DNA from: Bacteroidota bacterium
GTDB lineage: Bacteria; Bacteroidota; Bacteroidia; 2-12-FULL-35-15
Assembly: GCA_947504725.1 (NCBI GenBank)
Contig: CANNHN010000002.1
Location: forward strand, 434,001 to 498,000
Length of the DNA: 64,000 nt
Direction of reading: 5' to 3'
Part shown: piece after piece, positions 50,092 to 60,181 of the stretch
Layout of the letters: each line of letters opens with the position of its first letter
Numbering within the stretch: the stretch's first letter is position 1
Notes under the pieces: generated by a model
Database searches by the model: none
Told to the model about the DNA's origin: nothing
The model's input: only the letters and a program-made list of their open reading frames with translations
Translations under genes and position numbers: made by a program

Positions 50092-51277
50092 TAGGATTGT
50101 GAAGCCGAATAAACAACATATTTTTTTACTGATAAGCTTTGTACTTTTTGCTACAAAGCTTTCAGCATTTAATACAAGCGACTCTACAAAGAAGGTTAAG
50201 GTGCCGAAACACTATTTTAACAAAACCTTATATGTTGATTATTACTCAACTGGAAAAAGAGATTTAGATACGGTTAATCGAATTTCAAAACTTTTAGGTT
50301 CTTACAACGTTAACCAGTTTTCAATAGGTTATAATTTCCCAATTGTTACTAGAGATATTTATAATAAGGACAGCACAAAAATTTCTACTTTTAATTTCCT
50401 GCTTACTGGAAACTACACAAGTTTGAAATTAAATTTAGAAGGTATAAGCACACATCATTTGAATAAGTTTTCTTTTGGTTGTAGAGGATTTTATAGCAAT
50501 GGAAAAAAAAGCATCTTCTTTGTAGAACTGTCTCCGTTTGTTACACAGGACGGTTCGCGTGAATATACAAGAACGTATCGATTAGCTTCAACGATATTAT
50601 ACAATTATTCAGCGAGTCCTAGTTTTAGTTTCAGAGTAGGTTATACTCGCTCGTTCCTCTGGGGAAACCGCTATCAATTGCCTTATGTCGGAATACGAGT
50701 TGGACGATTAGATAAAACAAATTTTAGTGTTCAATTTCCAAGAGGCATGACATTGAGCATTCCGATTGGGAAACATGTTCGCACCAGCTTGTACACAAAA
50801 CCTCAAGGTGGTTTGTATACATTCGCGAACACTGATTCGCTTAAAATTGGAAATATCAATGAAAATAATAAATTGTATTTCGGCAGGTATGAATTTTTGT
50901 CTGGTTTAAGATTGGATGTTCAGCCATCCGATTTTTTCAATTTTTATTTAAGCACAGGTTTTACAACTAGAAATAAAATTCAATTTTATTCAACAACGCT
51001 TGTAAAAGATAATAACTCGACCTACCAAAATTATTATTCAGAAAAAGTAGGAGCAAGTATTTTTGCAAATTTTGGATTGGTGTTTCGATTTGGTAGAACT
51101 AAATCGACTTATAACAATAGTTTGATGTATGATATGAAAGACATCAATAACACGATTGATCCAGGTGATAATGTCTTAAATAAAGGGAATGGCGACATTC
51201 CTCTTCCAGCAAATAAAATTAAAAAAGTAAATACAGATGAAATTCTGGATTTAATTGAAGCTCAGGATTTATATTAG
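50075..51277 (+). CDS. Probable outer-membrane beta-barrel protein of the ECF operon
   Basis: 400 residues if TTG 50075 is used; GTG 50099 would give a cleaner signal peptide (KPNKQHIFLLISFVLFATKLSAF). The rest is beta-rich with alternating aromatic residues (NKLYFGRYEFLSGLRLDV, FFNFYLSTGFTTRNKIQFYST), typical of a barrel. It overlaps the previous gene by 17 bases and is the last gene of the operon; the following selD gene converges on it, overlapping by 9 bases. No family is recognised. Confidence 0.75.
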   Translation: MLKKIDRIVKPNKQHIFLLISFVLFATKLSAFNTSDSTKKVKVPKHYFNKTLYVDYYSTGKRDLDTVNRISKLLGSYNVNQFSIGYNFPIVTRDIYNKDSTKISTFNFLLTGNYTSLKLNLEGISTHHLNKFSFGCRGFYSNGKKSIFFVELSPFVTQDGSREYTRTYRLASTILYNYSASPSFSFRVGYTRSFLWGNRYQLPYVGIRVGRLDKTNFSVQFPRGMTLSIPIGKHVRTSLYTKPQGGLYTFANTDSLKIGNINENNKLYFGRYEFLSGLRLDVQPSDFFNFYLSTGFTTRNKIQFYSTTLVKDNNSTYQNYYSEKVGASIFANFGLVFRFGRTKSTYNNSLMYDMKDINNTIDPGDNVLNKGNGDIPLPANKIKKVNTDEILDLIEAQDLY

Positions 51278-52306
51278 TGTAATTACTTTTTCGGCTTTCT
51301 TTTTTGTTTTTCCTATTGGATGGGCAAATTCTTGTAACCCTTCTTCCACTAATAGACTTTCAAATGCTATCTGATGTTTTGGATCAATTATAATTAAAAG
51401 TCCACCATTAGTTTGTGGGTCACACAATGTTAAAAGTGAATCTCCAGTTATTCCTGAAACTTTTGGATCGTAACTACTCCAGTTTCTAAAACTGTTATCT
51501 GGGACACACATTTGTGAGGTATAGAAATTCAAATCATCAATTAATGGAACTTTTGAGTATTCTATTTCAGCAGTCAAATTAGCTCCTTCAGCCATTTCAA
51601 TTAAATGCCCTAACAACCCAAATCCTGTTACATCTGTCATTGCAGTTACATAACTTAGCGCGCCTAATTTCTCACCTAACTTATTCAATTGCATCATTTG
51701 TTTGGTTGCAATTCCTTTGTGTTCCTCTTTTAATACTCCTTTCTTTTCTGCTGTAGTTAAAATCCCGACACCAATCTTTTTTGTGAGATAAATTAAATCT
51801 CCTTCTTTAGCGGTATTGTTTTGTTTTAAGTTTTTCAAATCAATGATTCCTGTTACTGCTAATCCAAAAATTGGTTCCGGACTGTCAATACTATGTCCCC
51901 CTGCAAGTGTAATTCCAGCTTCTGCGCAAATCATTCTTGCTCCGTCAATAACTTTTTGAGCAAGTTCAGGGGAAAGTTTATTAATGGGCCAACCTAAAAT
52001 CGCGATTGCCAAAAGTGGTTTTCCACCCATTGCATACACATCGCTGATTGCATTGGCAGCAGCAATTTTTCCGAAATCAGTCGCGTCATCCACAATTGGC
52101 ATAAAAAAATCAGTGGTGCTGATAATGGCTTGTCCGTTTCCAATATCATAAACGGCAGCATCATCTTTTGAGCTGTTTCCTACAATTAACTTTTTATCTG
52201 TTGGAGCAACAAAATTCGACTTTAGAATTTCCTCTAAAACATGAGGAGCAATTTTACAACCGCATCCTGCTCCGTGTGAGTATTGTGTAAGTTTAACTTC
52301 TTCCAT
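51269..52306 (-). CDS. selD: Selenide, water dikinase
   Basis: 345 residues from ATG 52306 (a TTG three codons earlier is the alternative). It makes selenophosphate from selenide and ATP. The active-site loop is GAGCGCKI: cysteine, not selenocysteine, at the catalytic position. Other hallmarks: STTDFFMPIVDD and AANAISDVYAMGG, TDVTGFGLLGHL, and LCDPQTNGGLL. It is followed by mnmH, the only selenophosphate user seen here. Confidence 0.96.
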   Translation of the reverse strand: MEEVKLTQYSHGAGCGCKIAPHVLEEILKSNFVAPTDKKLIVGNSSKDDAAVYDIGNGQAIISTTDFFMPIVDDATDFGKIAAANAISDVYAMGGKPLLAIAILGWPINKLSPELAQKVIDGARMICAEAGITLAGGHSIDSPEPIFGLAVTGIIDLKNLKQNNTAKEGDLIYLTKKIGVGILTTAEKKGVLKEEHKGIATKQMMQLNKLGEKLGALSYVTAMTDVTGFGLLGHLIEMAEGANLTAEIEYSKVPLIDDLNFYTSQMCVPDNSFRNWSSYDPKVSGITGDSLLTLCDPQTNGGLLIIIDPKHQIAFESLLVEEGLQEFAHPIGKTKKKAEKVITLI

Positions 52307-52307
52307 A

Positions 52308-52390
52308 TTTGCCAAAAAGACGCAAAGGCGCCAAGTTTTTTTTATCTAATTATAATAATTATTTTCTTCGTGTTTTTTGCGACTTAGCGG
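52308..52390. repeat. Family A-like repeat between selD and mnmH (inverted arms)
   Basis: Arm 1 (52308-52335, tttgccaaaaagacgcaaag) lies directly before the selD ATG on the minus strand. Arm 2 (52366-52390, cttcgtgttttttgcgactt) overlaps the mnmH stop. They are degenerate inverted copies of a GCGCAAAG-type unit related to family A, with an AT-rich spacer. Confidence 0.7.
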
Positions 52391-53403
52391 AAAGCCTTTT
52401 TTATCGCTTTAGCAATCTGCTCAACATCCATTTTCTCAAACTCACAATGTGTAACTCGATCTTCACCTCTTTGCTCTTCTCCATAATTATATGTTTTATC
52501 ATAATAAACCAAACATATTTCAAATGCTTTTTCAAAGTCTCCTTGCCCTATTGCTTGAATGGCAAGTTTGACGTGTTGACCTCCTAAGCGTTTCCCAATT
52601 CGTTCAGTAGCATCAATTAACTCTTCTTTACTAAATTTTCCATATTCGCTTACCAAATATTCAATTCGTTCTTTTAGAGGTAAGCCAATCGAAATTACTG
52701 ATGCTTTTTGCATTTGCTCCCACAAACCATTGGGCAGGTTGTTTTTTCCAATCAGTCTGCTTTCATTTTCTATCCAGCATTTTTTTTCAGAATCAATTTT
52801 AGAAAAATGAAATGAAAGTTCGTTTTCAAATTGCTCTTGTGAATTTTGTTTTTCTTCTCCTAAAGAGCCGAAAGAGGAGCCTTTGTGACGAGCCAGTTTT
52901 TCTAAATCGATAATTTGTTCGTTTTGTTTTTCAAGTTCGTGCAGAATCAATGTTTTCCCTGTTCCCGTTTTTCCACCAAGAATCACAATTTTTTTTTGCT
53001 CATTAAAACTATCTAAAACATATTTTCGATAACTTTTATATCCACCTTTAAGTGTTAAACATTTAAATCCATACGTTTCTAAAAACCAAGCCATGCTGGA
53101 ACTGCGCATTCCGCCTCGCCAACAATGAACTAAAAAGATATCTGATTTGTTTAGTTTAATTCCATCTTGTACAAAATGATGCAATTTCGGACCAACAATT
53201 TCCAAGCCTTTTAAAACAGCCGGTTGTTTTCCTTCTTTTTTATAGAGCGTTCCAATAATAACACGTTCTTCATTTGTGAAAATAGGAAGATTAAGAGCAC
53301 CAACAATATGCCCTTGAGTAAATTCGGCTGGAGTACGCACATCCAGTATCGGATGTGTTTCCGAAAGTTTTAAGAATTCTTTTATATCGATTGGTGTCGG
53401 CAA
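52384..53403 (-). CDS. mnmH: tRNA 2-selenouridine synthase
   Basis: 339 residues. A two-domain enzyme that converts 2-thiouridine to 2-selenouridine at the tRNA wobble position with selenophosphate. The rhodanese-like domain starts ILDVRTPAEFTQGHI and carries the catalytic VHCWRGGMRSSS cysteine at about residue 90; the P-loop domain has ILGGKTGTGKTLIL near residue 140. Also known as SelU/YbbB. It lies between the POT transporter (2 bases upstream) and selD downstream, leftward. No selA, selB or tRNA-Sec is seen, so the selenium trait here appears to be tRNA modification only. Confidence 0.95.
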   Translation of the reverse strand: MPTPIDIKEFLKLSETHPILDVRTPAEFTQGHIVGALNLPIFTNEERVIIGTLYKKEGKQPAVLKGLEIVGPKLHHFVQDGIKLNKSDIFLVHCWRGGMRSSSMAWFLETYGFKCLTLKGGYKSYRKYVLDSFNEQKKIVILGGKTGTGKTLILHELEKQNEQIIDLEKLARHKGSSFGSLGEEKQNSQEQFENELSFHFSKIDSEKKCWIENESRLIGKNNLPNGLWEQMQKASVISIGLPLKERIEYLVSEYGKFSKEELIDATERIGKRLGGQHVKLAIQAIGQGDFEKAFEICLVYYDKTYNYGEEQRGEDRVTHCEFEKMDVEQIAKAIKKAFR

Positions 53404-53405
53404 AA

Positions 53406-54905
53406 TTATTTTACCTCTTGCATCAATTTACGAACTAGTGGAGAAATAGCGATTAATACAATTCCCGCAATCAATGCATAAATGGCAAGCTGTTGATAGC
53501 CGTCAGTATACAATTCCAATTTCGTAACTAAGGTTGCGTTTTCATCTGGACTCGACATTCCTGCTCCTAATAATCCTGCAGCATATTGTCCGTAAGCACT
53601 AGCCAAAAACCAAAATCCCATCATCATTCCTGATAAACGTTTTGGAGAAAGTTTTGTCATAATAGACAAACCGATTGGAGATAAAGCCAATTCACCAAAT
53701 GTAATTACTAAGTAAGCAAGAGTAAATGCATTTAAAGATGTTTTTCCAGTTTCATCCGAAAAGAATTTTGTATAATAAAAAAGATAGAAGGCTGCAGCTA
53801 AGAACAAAAACCCGATCCCAAATTTAATTACGGTGTTTGGTTCAATCTTCTTTCTTGCCATTGCTAACCATATTAATCCTAGTATCGGACTGAAGATGAT
53901 AACAAATAAAGAGTTGGAAGTATTGTTTACGATATTTGGATTGATTTCAAACGATAGTAAATTATGGTGCAAATTATCTTGTGCGAAAAGGGCTAACGAG
54001 CCACCACTTTGTTCGAAGAATGCCCAAAAGATAATAGAGAATAAAATAAAAATAAACGCAGCAATTAATTTCTTTTGAGCTTTTGCATCATTTTCTTTTA
54101 TCGTTTCATAAATGAAATATAAAAAAGCCAATGGTCCGATTGAATACATAAAGTAATCTGTATAATCAGTATTCTTAATCATGATAAAAATTAGAGGAAT
54201 ACTAAGTAATGCTCCAACATAAACGATTATTTCTTTCGTTAATCTTTTATTCGCAGGTAAATTTAATAGCGGGGAGTTTCCAATTGGGCCTAACGACTTT
54301 CTCGTCAACAAAAAAGTGATTAAACCCAACGCCATTACAATGGCTGCTGAAAGGAATGCATAGCTCCAGCCATAATCTTTGCTCGTTCCTAAATACACAC
54401 AAACTGCCCCACCTAACAACGCACCAATATTAATTCCGGAATAAAACAATCCGAATCCAGCATCTCTTCTTGGGTCGCCTTCCTTGTATAATTCACCAAC
54501 CATCGAAGAAATATTTGGTTTGAAAAATCCTGTTCCTATAATTGAAAGTGTGATTCCTAAATAGAAAAATTCTTGCGGAGAAACTGCTATGATAATATTC
54601 CCGGCAATCATTACCAATCCACCAAACAACAACGATTTTTTGAATCCTAAAAATTTATCTGCAAAAATTCCACCTATAAAAGTGAATGCATAAACGAAAG
54701 CTTGAATTGCTCCATATTTTAAGTTCGCATCTTTATCAGGTAGCGACAGTCCTAGAATCTGATCAGCCATAAAAATGGTCAATACACCACGCATACCATA
54801 GAAACAAAAACGCTCCCACATTTCTACCAAAAACAGAAACCATAATTGTTTCGGATATTTTCCTTTAAAATTCTGAATGTCTTCTAAGGTCAGTTCTTTT
54901 TCCAT
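53406..54905 (-). CDS. POT-family proton-coupled peptide transporter
   Basis: 499 residues, 12-14 membrane helices. The POT/PTR signature is clear: ERFCFYGMRGVLTIFM at about residue 32 (the ExxERFxYY-like motif, here EMWERFCFYGM), FADKFLGFKKSL and DAGFGLFYSGINIGALLGG. Such transporters import di- and tripeptides with protons. Its link to selenium genes is only proximity: mnmH starts 2 bases after its stop. The upstream gap holds a hairpin repeat. Confidence 0.93.
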   Translation of the reverse strand: MEKELTLEDIQNFKGKYPKQLWFLFLVEMWERFCFYGMRGVLTIFMADQILGLSLPDKDANLKYGAIQAFVYAFTFIGGIFADKFLGFKKSLLFGGLVMIAGNIIIAVSPQEFFYLGITLSIIGTGFFKPNISSMVGELYKEGDPRRDAGFGLFYSGINIGALLGGAVCVYLGTSKDYGWSYAFLSAAIVMALGLITFLLTRKSLGPIGNSPLLNLPANKRLTKEIIVYVGALLSIPLIFIMIKNTDYTDYFMYSIGPLAFLYFIYETIKENDAKAQKKLIAAFIFILFSIIFWAFFEQSGGSLALFAQDNLHHNLLSFEINPNIVNNTSNSLFVIIFSPILGLIWLAMARKKIEPNTVIKFGIGFLFLAAAFYLFYYTKFFSDETGKTSLNAFTLAYLVITFGELALSPIGLSIMTKLSPKRLSGMMMGFWFLASAYGQYAAGLLGAGMSSPDENATLVTKLELYTDGYQQLAIYALIAGIVLIAISPLVRKLMQEVK

Positions 54906-54973
54906 GTTGTATTATTTTTATGAAAGATAGTATTTTTAATTGATAATGAATGTTGAAAACAGTGGCACCTTGT

Positions 54974-55026
54974 CTTCGACTCCGCTCAGACTGACGGTAA
55001 GAGCGTCACACTGAGCGTAGTCGAAG
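54974..55026. repeat. Inverted pair of family B repeats between purT and the POT gene
   Basis: Arm 1 (54974-54996) begins cttcgactccgctcagac; arm 2 (55004-55026) begins cgtcacactgagcgtagtcg. They pair over 23 bases with three mismatches across a 7-base loop, forming a long stem. It starts 11 bases after the purT stop on the minus strand, but no T-run follows, so it is not a normal terminator. Confidence 0.85.
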
Positions 55027-55036
55027 TGCAGCATAT

Positions 55037-56203
55037 TTACTTCGATTCTACTTTTACTTCCTTCGCAATCCCTATCGCTCGTTCTTTTACTTTATTCACA
55101 TCGCTTCCTACTTTATCATAAGTCAAAGCAACAGCCATTCTTCTGTAAGGACGTGTCACTGGTTTTCCGAAAATACGAATATCACTTTGTGTGTGATTCA
55201 TTGCTTTTTCTAATCCTGTGAATGTTGGATTCGTTCCTTCTTTATCAGCTAGTATTACTGCACTTGCACCAACTCTTTCTAAAGTAATTTCAGAAATTGG
55301 TAATCCTAAAATTGCTCGTGCATGTAATTCAAATTCAGAAAAATTTTGTGTTCCTGCTAAAGTTACCATTCCTGTGTCGTGCGGACGAGGAGATAATTCT
55401 GAAAAATAAACTCCATCATCTGCAAGAAAAAATTCCACTCCCCATAATCCTGAACCTGTTAATGCTTTTGTAACTAGCTCAGCCATGTGTTGTGCTTCTT
55501 TTAAATGTGCTTCATTTATTTCTGCAGGTTGCCAACTTTCCTGATAATCACCACGCTCTTGTCGGTGACCAATGGGCGGACAAAATAATGTCTTGCCACT
55601 CCTTTGTGTAACCGTCAATAAAGTAATTTCGGAATTAAATTTTACAAATGCCTCTGCAATCACTTCAGAATAATCGCCACGTTTTCCTGCTTGTGCATAA
55701 TCCCAAGCTTTTTGAATATCGCTTTCTGTTTTAATAACACTTTGCCCTTTTCCAGATGAACTCATCAATGGTTTTACAACACATGGAATTCCAACGGTTT
55801 TTACTGCAGCAACTAATTCATCAAAACTATTTGCATATTCATATTTAGCCGTTTTTAATTTCAATTCTTTAGCAGCTAAATCACGAATTGCTTTTCTGTT
55901 CATGGTAAAGTTTGCAGCTTTTGCACTTGGCACAACTGTTATTCCTTGTTTTTCATAATCGTAAAAACGTTCGGTACGAATGGCTTCAATTTCTGGTACA
56001 ATTAAATCCGGTTTATGTTTGGCAACTATTCTGTCGAGTTCAACGCCATCCAACATATTTATCACTTCTCGTTCGTCAGCTACTTGTTGTGCAGGTGCAT
56101 CGTTGTATGAGTCAACAGCAATTACATATTGTCCCAATCGCTTTAATGCGATGACTAATTCTTTCCCAAGTTCACCTGAGCCTAATAGCATTATTTTCTT
56201 CAT
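55037..56203 (-). CDS. purT: Formate-dependent phosphoribosylglycinamide formyltransferase
   Basis: 388 residues, an ATP-grasp enzyme that forms formyl-GAR from formate and ATP instead of folate. Hallmarks: [37 protein letters not shown] (ATP-grasp), [14 protein letters not shown] and the GRP-type [12 protein letters not shown] near the C-terminus. The usual 390 residues. Divergent from kbl. With purN present too, the cell has both GAR transformylases. Confidence 0.96.
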   Translation of the reverse strand: MKKIMLLGSGELGKELVIALKRLGQYVIAVDSYNDAPAQQVADEREVINMLDGVELDRIVAKHKPDLIVPEIEAIRTERFYDYEKQGITVVPSAKAANFTMNRKAIRDLAAKELKLKTAKYEYANSFDELVAAVKTVGIPCVVKPLMSSSGKGQSVIKTESDIQKAWDYAQAGKRGDYSEVIAEAFVKFNSEITLLTVTQRSGKTLFCPPIGHRQERGDYQESWQPAEINEAHLKEAQHMAELVTKALTGSGLWGVEFFLADDGVYFSELSPRPHDTGMVTLAGTQNFSEFELHARAILGLPISEITLERVGASAVILADKEGTNPTFTGLEKAMNHTQSDIRIFGKPVTRPYRRMAVALTYDKVGSDVNKVKERAIGIAKEVKVESK

Positions 56204-56246
56204 TTTTATTCTTTTTTAATTATCGCAATTTAAAGGAATTTTTCTA

Positions 56247-56254
56247 TATTTTTG
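56247..56254 (+). promoter_or_regulatory. -7 element upstream of kbl
   Basis: TATTTTTG matches TAnnTTTG and lies 58 bases before the kbl ATG. No clear -33 TTTG at the expected spacing, so it is tentative. Confidence 0.4.
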
Positions 56255-56312
56255 TTGGAAAGAATCAACAATTATCTGACATCTCAATACTCACATCTCT
56301 TATCTATATATT

Positions 56313-57500
56313 ATGTACGGAAAATTTCAAAATCATTTACAAACAGAGTTAAAAAACATTGACGATGCTGGTTTGTTTAAGCGCGAACGAGTGATTACTT
56401 CGGAGCAAGGAGCTGTTGTGAAAGTAAATGGGAAAGATGTAATAATCTTCTGTGCGAATAATTATTTAGGATTGTCTTCGCATCCGAAAGTAGTGGAAGC
56501 GGCCCATAAAACATTAGATCGTCATGGATACGGAATGAGCAGTGTTCGTTTTATTTGTGGAACGCAGGATATTCATAAGGAATTAGAAGAAAAGCTTTCA
56601 AAATTTGTAGGTCAAGAAGATACTATTTTATATGCCGCTTGTTTTGATGCGAATGGTGGAATCTTTGAACCTCTGTTAGGTGAGGAAGATGCAATTATTT
56701 CGGATGAATTAAATCATGCTTCTATAATTGATGGTGTTCGTTTATGTAAAGCAGAACGTTATCGCTATAAGAATTGTAACATGGAAGATTTGGAAGAACA
56801 ATTAAAAGCAGCTCAAAAAAATCGGTTTAGATTAATTGTTACGGATGGTGTGTTTTCCATGGATGGATTTGTTGCTCCATTAGATAAAATTTGTGATTTA
56901 GCTGATAAATACAATGCAATGGTGATGGTGGATGAAAGTCATGCGAGTGGATTTATTGGTAAAACGGGAAGAGGAACCATCGAATTAAAAAATGTAATGG
57001 ACCGTGTTGATATAGTTACAGGAACATTAGGGAAAGCGTTGGGCGGTGCTATGGGTGGATTCACTTCTTCTAAAAAAGAAATTATAGACATGCTGCGTCA
57101 ACGTTCTCGTCCATATTTATTTAGCAATTCATTAGCTCCTCACATTGTTGGAGCATCTATTGCCGTGTTGGATATGCTGGGCGAAGCAACTACGTTGCGT
57201 GATAAATTAGAGTGGAATGTAAATTATTTTAAGGCTGGAATTAAAAAAGTTGGCTTAGAAATTAAAGAAGGGGATTCAGCAATTGTTCCAGTAATGCTTT
57301 ACGAGGCTAAATTAGCACAAGAGTTTGCTGCTAAATTATTGGATGAAGGAATTTACGTTATTGGTTTCTTTTTTCCAGTTGTTGCAAAAGGACAAGCACG
57401 TATTCGTGTTCAGCTTTCTGCTGCTCATGAAAAAGAACATTTAGATAAAGCATTGGCTGCTTTCGAAAAAGTGGGGAAAGAGTTAGGGGTGATTAAGTAA
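56313..57500 (+). CDS. kbl: Glycine C-acetyltransferase (2-amino-3-ketobutyrate CoA ligase)
   Basis: 395 residues, a PLP alpha-oxoamine synthase that works with threonine dehydrogenase in threonine breakdown. Seen: [54 protein letters not shown] and the PLP lysine in [14 protein letters not shown]. No tdh gene is in the window, so the partner must be elsewhere. Serine palmitoyltransferase-like relatives are an alternative, but the sequence reads as Kbl. It stands alone. Confidence 0.94.
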   Translation: MYGKFQNHLQTELKNIDDAGLFKRERVITSEQGAVVKVNGKDVIIFCANNYLGLSSHPKVVEAAHKTLDRHGYGMSSVRFICGTQDIHKELEEKLSKFVGQEDTILYAACFDANGGIFEPLLGEEDAIISDELNHASIIDGVRLCKAERYRYKNCNMEDLEEQLKAAQKNRFRLIVTDGVFSMDGFVAPLDKICDLADKYNAMVMVDESHASGFIGKTGRGTIELKNVMDRVDIVTGTLGKALGGAMGGFTSSKKEIIDMLRQRSRPYLFSNSLAPHIVGASIAVLDMLGEATTLRDKLEWNVNYFKAGIKKVGLEIKEGDSAIVPVMLYEAKLAQEFAAKLLDEGIYVIGFFFPVVAKGQARIRVQLSAAHEKEHLDKALAAFEKVGKELGVIK

Positions 57501-57511
57501 GGTAAACAAAT

Positions 57512-58468
57512 TTACTCCTCAATTCCAATGTGCATCAAGGCATCACCTTGGTTCACGACAGGCTGATTATTTATTCCAACAATATAACCATCTGTTGGGG
57601 AAACTAATTTCTCATCGTGTTCACCATAAGGGTCAGATATTGAACCTACAATTTCTCCTTTGCGGATATGTGCACCATTTGTTTTTGAAGTATGAAATAA
57701 GCCAGAAGATTTTGCTCTTACCCAAGTAGATTTATGTAACAAAACGGTTGGGTTATTCGGAAGATCCGTTTTCACCATTTTAAAATGTTTCATTAATCGG
57801 ATGCAGCCGTTCATTCCTTCATTAATAGAAAGATAATCGAAACGGGAAGATTCTCCTCCTTCAAAAACCAAAATTGATTTTCCTTTTCTAGAAGCTTCTT
57901 TTCTTAACGTGTTGTCGCGGAATGGCGAATTAATAATGAGAGAAGGTGAGAATTTTTTTCCCAAATCCAAATTTACTTTGTTATTAAATACGCAACGTAG
58001 TTGCGGATAATTGTGAATTTTTGCTCCACCAGTATGAAAGTCGATACCGAAATCTATTTGCGGAATAATTTCATTCATCAAGTCATATGCAATTCGTCCA
58101 CCTAATGAACCATTTTTTGTTCCTGGGAAACATCTATTTAAATCTCGGCCATCGGGTAAATCACGGGAACCGGATAAAAAAGAAATTGTATTGATAATAG
58201 GAATCGCAATGATGCTTCCACAAAGCGGTTTTTTTACATCTTCTCGGGTAATAATTCTACGAACAATTTCAATTCCATTAATTTCATCGCCATGCATTCC
58301 GGCAAGAATCAATAAAACAGGCCCAGGATTTTTAGAACGAAAAACATAGACGGGAATTTCAATAACTGTTTTAGTTGGTAGTTGGTACCAATTCAAACTC
58401 ACCTGAGCATTCTGCCCTGGCTTGATATCCATGCCGTTGATGTGGATGTTTTTGTTGGTGTAGCTCAT
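57512..58468 (-). CDS. Succinylglutamate desuccinylase/aspartoacylase family hydrolase
   Basis: 318 residues. A zinc carboxypeptidase-fold enzyme: AGMHGDEINGIEIVRRI gives the zinc ligands His and Glu (GDE), DLNRCFPGT is the conserved arginine block, and DFHTGG carries the third ligand. The C-terminal third is a beta-rich domain that looks biotinyl-lipoyl-like (SPTDGYIVGINNQPVVNQGD). In known RimK loci a similar enzyme accompanies the ligase and may trim or release N-acyl amino acids from the modified product. It is 2 bases downstream of the barrel gene and is the last gene of the leftward locus. Confidence 0.88.
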   Translation of the reverse strand: MSYTNKNIHINGMDIKPGQNAQVSLNWYQLPTKTVIEIPVYVFRSKNPGPVLLILAGMHGDEINGIEIVRRIITREDVKKPLCGSIIAIPIINTISFLSGSRDLPDGRDLNRCFPGTKNGSLGGRIAYDLMNEIIPQIDFGIDFHTGGAKIHNYPQLRCVFNNKVNLDLGKKFSPSLIINSPFRDNTLRKEASRKGKSILVFEGGESSRFDYLSINEGMNGCIRLMKHFKMVKTDLPNNPTVLLHKSTWVRAKSSGLFHTSKTNGAHIRKGEIVGSISDPYGEHDEKLVSPTDGYIVGINNQPVVNQGDALMHIGIEE

Positions 58469-58470
58469 GT

Positions 58471-59274
58471 TTAAAATTTTAATCCTATTCCGAACGAAAA
58501 TTCAGGAGATGAAAAGTATGTTTTCTTTAAAGTGTAATCCGAATCGCTTGATGTATAATAAGGAGGATAGCTTGGAAAATAAGATCCAGAATATGTTGTA
58601 GTTGTTTCTGTTGAATACGAAGCTCCAGTAGACGCATATAAAATTCCAGTAGAAACTTCCGAAAAAATAAAAAATCTATTAAATGAATATCGAAGATTTA
58701 AAAAGCTGTTGAGTCCAGTAATGTAGCCACCAATTATATTTGTTTCTGTTTCGCTTATATATTGTAGTTCTCTAACTCCTGAAGCATTTGTTCTGTAATT
58801 TTCTTCTGTGCTAGTATATTTATAGTTACCAATGATAAATAGTGGCACTTGTAATCCAACAATAAAGTCTAATTTTTTATTATTAATAGCATAACCAAGC
58901 GAAGGGTTTATATTGTAAATGGATTGAGCTCCTTTTGCTTCAATTTCAGATGTATAGTCAGAAGTACTATATTTATTAATGATTGATTGATAACCTAGTT
59001 TTACTCCACTAACAATTTTTTTACTATTTACATATGAAAAGGAGAGGTTGTATTTTATTTCTGTGTGTTTACTAGTTGGAGTATTAAAAAGAAAGTTTAA
59101 AAACTCTGTATCTTGACGATAAAAATTATGGATAGAATGATCTACTTGTCCATTATTACTAACCGAAAAAGAAAGGGATTTTTTCCTTGATTTTGCACTA
59201 TCAGTTTGTCCAATAGAGATATTAGAAATAAGTAGTGTTAAAAATAAAAAAACTGAAATTGATTTATGGTTCAT
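58471..59274 (-). CDS. Exported, probably outer-membrane, protein in the rimK locus
   Basis: 267 residues from ATG 59274 (ATG 59286 is an alternative, inside rimK). Signal peptide [16 protein letters not shown], then a Ser/Tyr-rich beta-rich mature chain with many aromatic strands ([37 protein letters not shown]) and a C-terminal [12 protein letters not shown] typical of a barrel's last strand. It is wedged between rimK (10 bases overlap) and the aspartoacylase-like gene, an unusual partner for that pair. No family is recognised. Confidence 0.78.
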   Translation of the reverse strand: MNHKSISVFLFLTLLISNISIGQTDSAKSRKKSLSFSVSNNGQVDHSIHNFYRQDTEFLNFLFNTPTSKHTEIKYNLSFSYVNSKKIVSGVKLGYQSIINKYSTSDYTSEIEAKGAQSIYNINPSLGYAINNKKLDFIVGLQVPLFIIGNYKYTSTEENYRTNASGVRELQYISETETNIIGGYITGLNSFLNLRYSFNRFFIFSEVSTGILYASTGASYSTETTTTYSGSYFPSYPPYYTSSDSDYTLKKTYFSSPEFSFGIGLKF

Positions 59275-60151
59275 GATTAAACTCATTCCGTTCTACAAAC
59301 TCAATAATTTTCGAAGCAATATCAACTCCTGTTGCGCCTTCAATTCCTTCTAATCCTGGAGAAGAGTTTACTTCCATTACTAATGGTCCGCGTGATGATT
59401 GAAGCATATCAACACCAGCAATAGATAATCCTAATTTTTTTGCGGCTTTGATTGCTGTTTCTCTTTCTTCTTTTGTAAGTTCAATAACATTGGCGCTTCC
59501 ACCTCGATGTAAATTACTTCTGAATTCACCTGGTAATCCTTGGCGTTTCATTGCGCCTACAATTTTCCCATCTACAATAAATGCACGAATATCTGCGCCA
59601 CCTGCTTCTTTAATAAATTCTTGTACAAGTATATTTGCTTTTAAAGCAAGAAAAGATTCAATAACCGATTTTGCAGACTTATGTGTCTCAGCTAAAATTA
59701 CTCCTATGCCCTGAGTCCCTTCTAATAATTTTATTACCACTGGAGCGCCACCAACTTGTTCTAATACATTTTCAATATTTTTTGGTATGGAAGCAAATGC
59801 TGTTTTTGGCATTCCTAATCCTGCTTTTGCTAATAATTGCAAACTGCGTAATTTATCACGTGAACGAACCAGTGCTTGTGATTCTACAGAAGAAAAAACT
59901 TTCATCTGTTCGAACTGACGAACAACGGCAGCACCATAAAAAGTAACAGATGTTCCAATACGTGGAATGATAGCATCAATTCCAACAACTTCTTTTCCAC
60001 CATAAAAAATATGTGGATTTCCTTTTTCAATCACCAATACACATTTCAAATGGTCAAGTACAACCACTTCGTGTCCGCGTTGTTCCGCAGCCTCCACCAA
60101 TCTACGAGTAGAGTATAGTTTCGGTCCGCGTGATAAAATTGCTATTTTCAT
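59264..60151 (-). CDS. rimK: RimK-family ATP-grasp ligase
   Basis: 295 residues. RimK adds glutamates to the C-terminus of ribosomal protein S6, and relatives add amino acids to other proteins or small molecules. Seen: [58 protein letters not shown] (ATP-grasp) and [19 protein letters not shown], and a final [21 protein letters not shown]. The length matches E. coli RimK. Its substrate here is not certain. rimB, a protease-like gene, lies 135 bases upstream. Confidence 0.93.
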   Translation of the reverse strand: MKIAILSRGPKLYSTRRLVEAAEQRGHEVVVLDHLKCVLVIEKGNPHIFYGGKEVVGIDAIIPRIGTSVTFYGAAVVRQFEQMKVFSSVESQALVRSRDKLRSLQLLAKAGLGMPKTAFASIPKNIENVLEQVGGAPVVIKLLEGTQGIGVILAETHKSAKSVIESFLALKANILVQEFIKEAGGADIRAFIVDGKIVGAMKRQGLPGEFRSNLHRGGSANVIELTKEERETAIKAAKKLGLSIAGVDMLQSSRGPLVMEVNSSPGLEGIEGATGVDIASKIIEFVERNEFNHEP

Positions 60152-60181
60152 TTATAATTTATTTTGCTTTTAATATCTTAA

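Noticed and set aside
52240-52270. Selenocysteine codon in selD
   Set aside because: The active-site codon is an ordinary Cys codon (GCGCK motif), not TGA.
54974-55026. Rho-independent terminator after purT
   Set aside because: The stem is long but no T-run follows on the minus strand; it fits an inverted repeat pair better.
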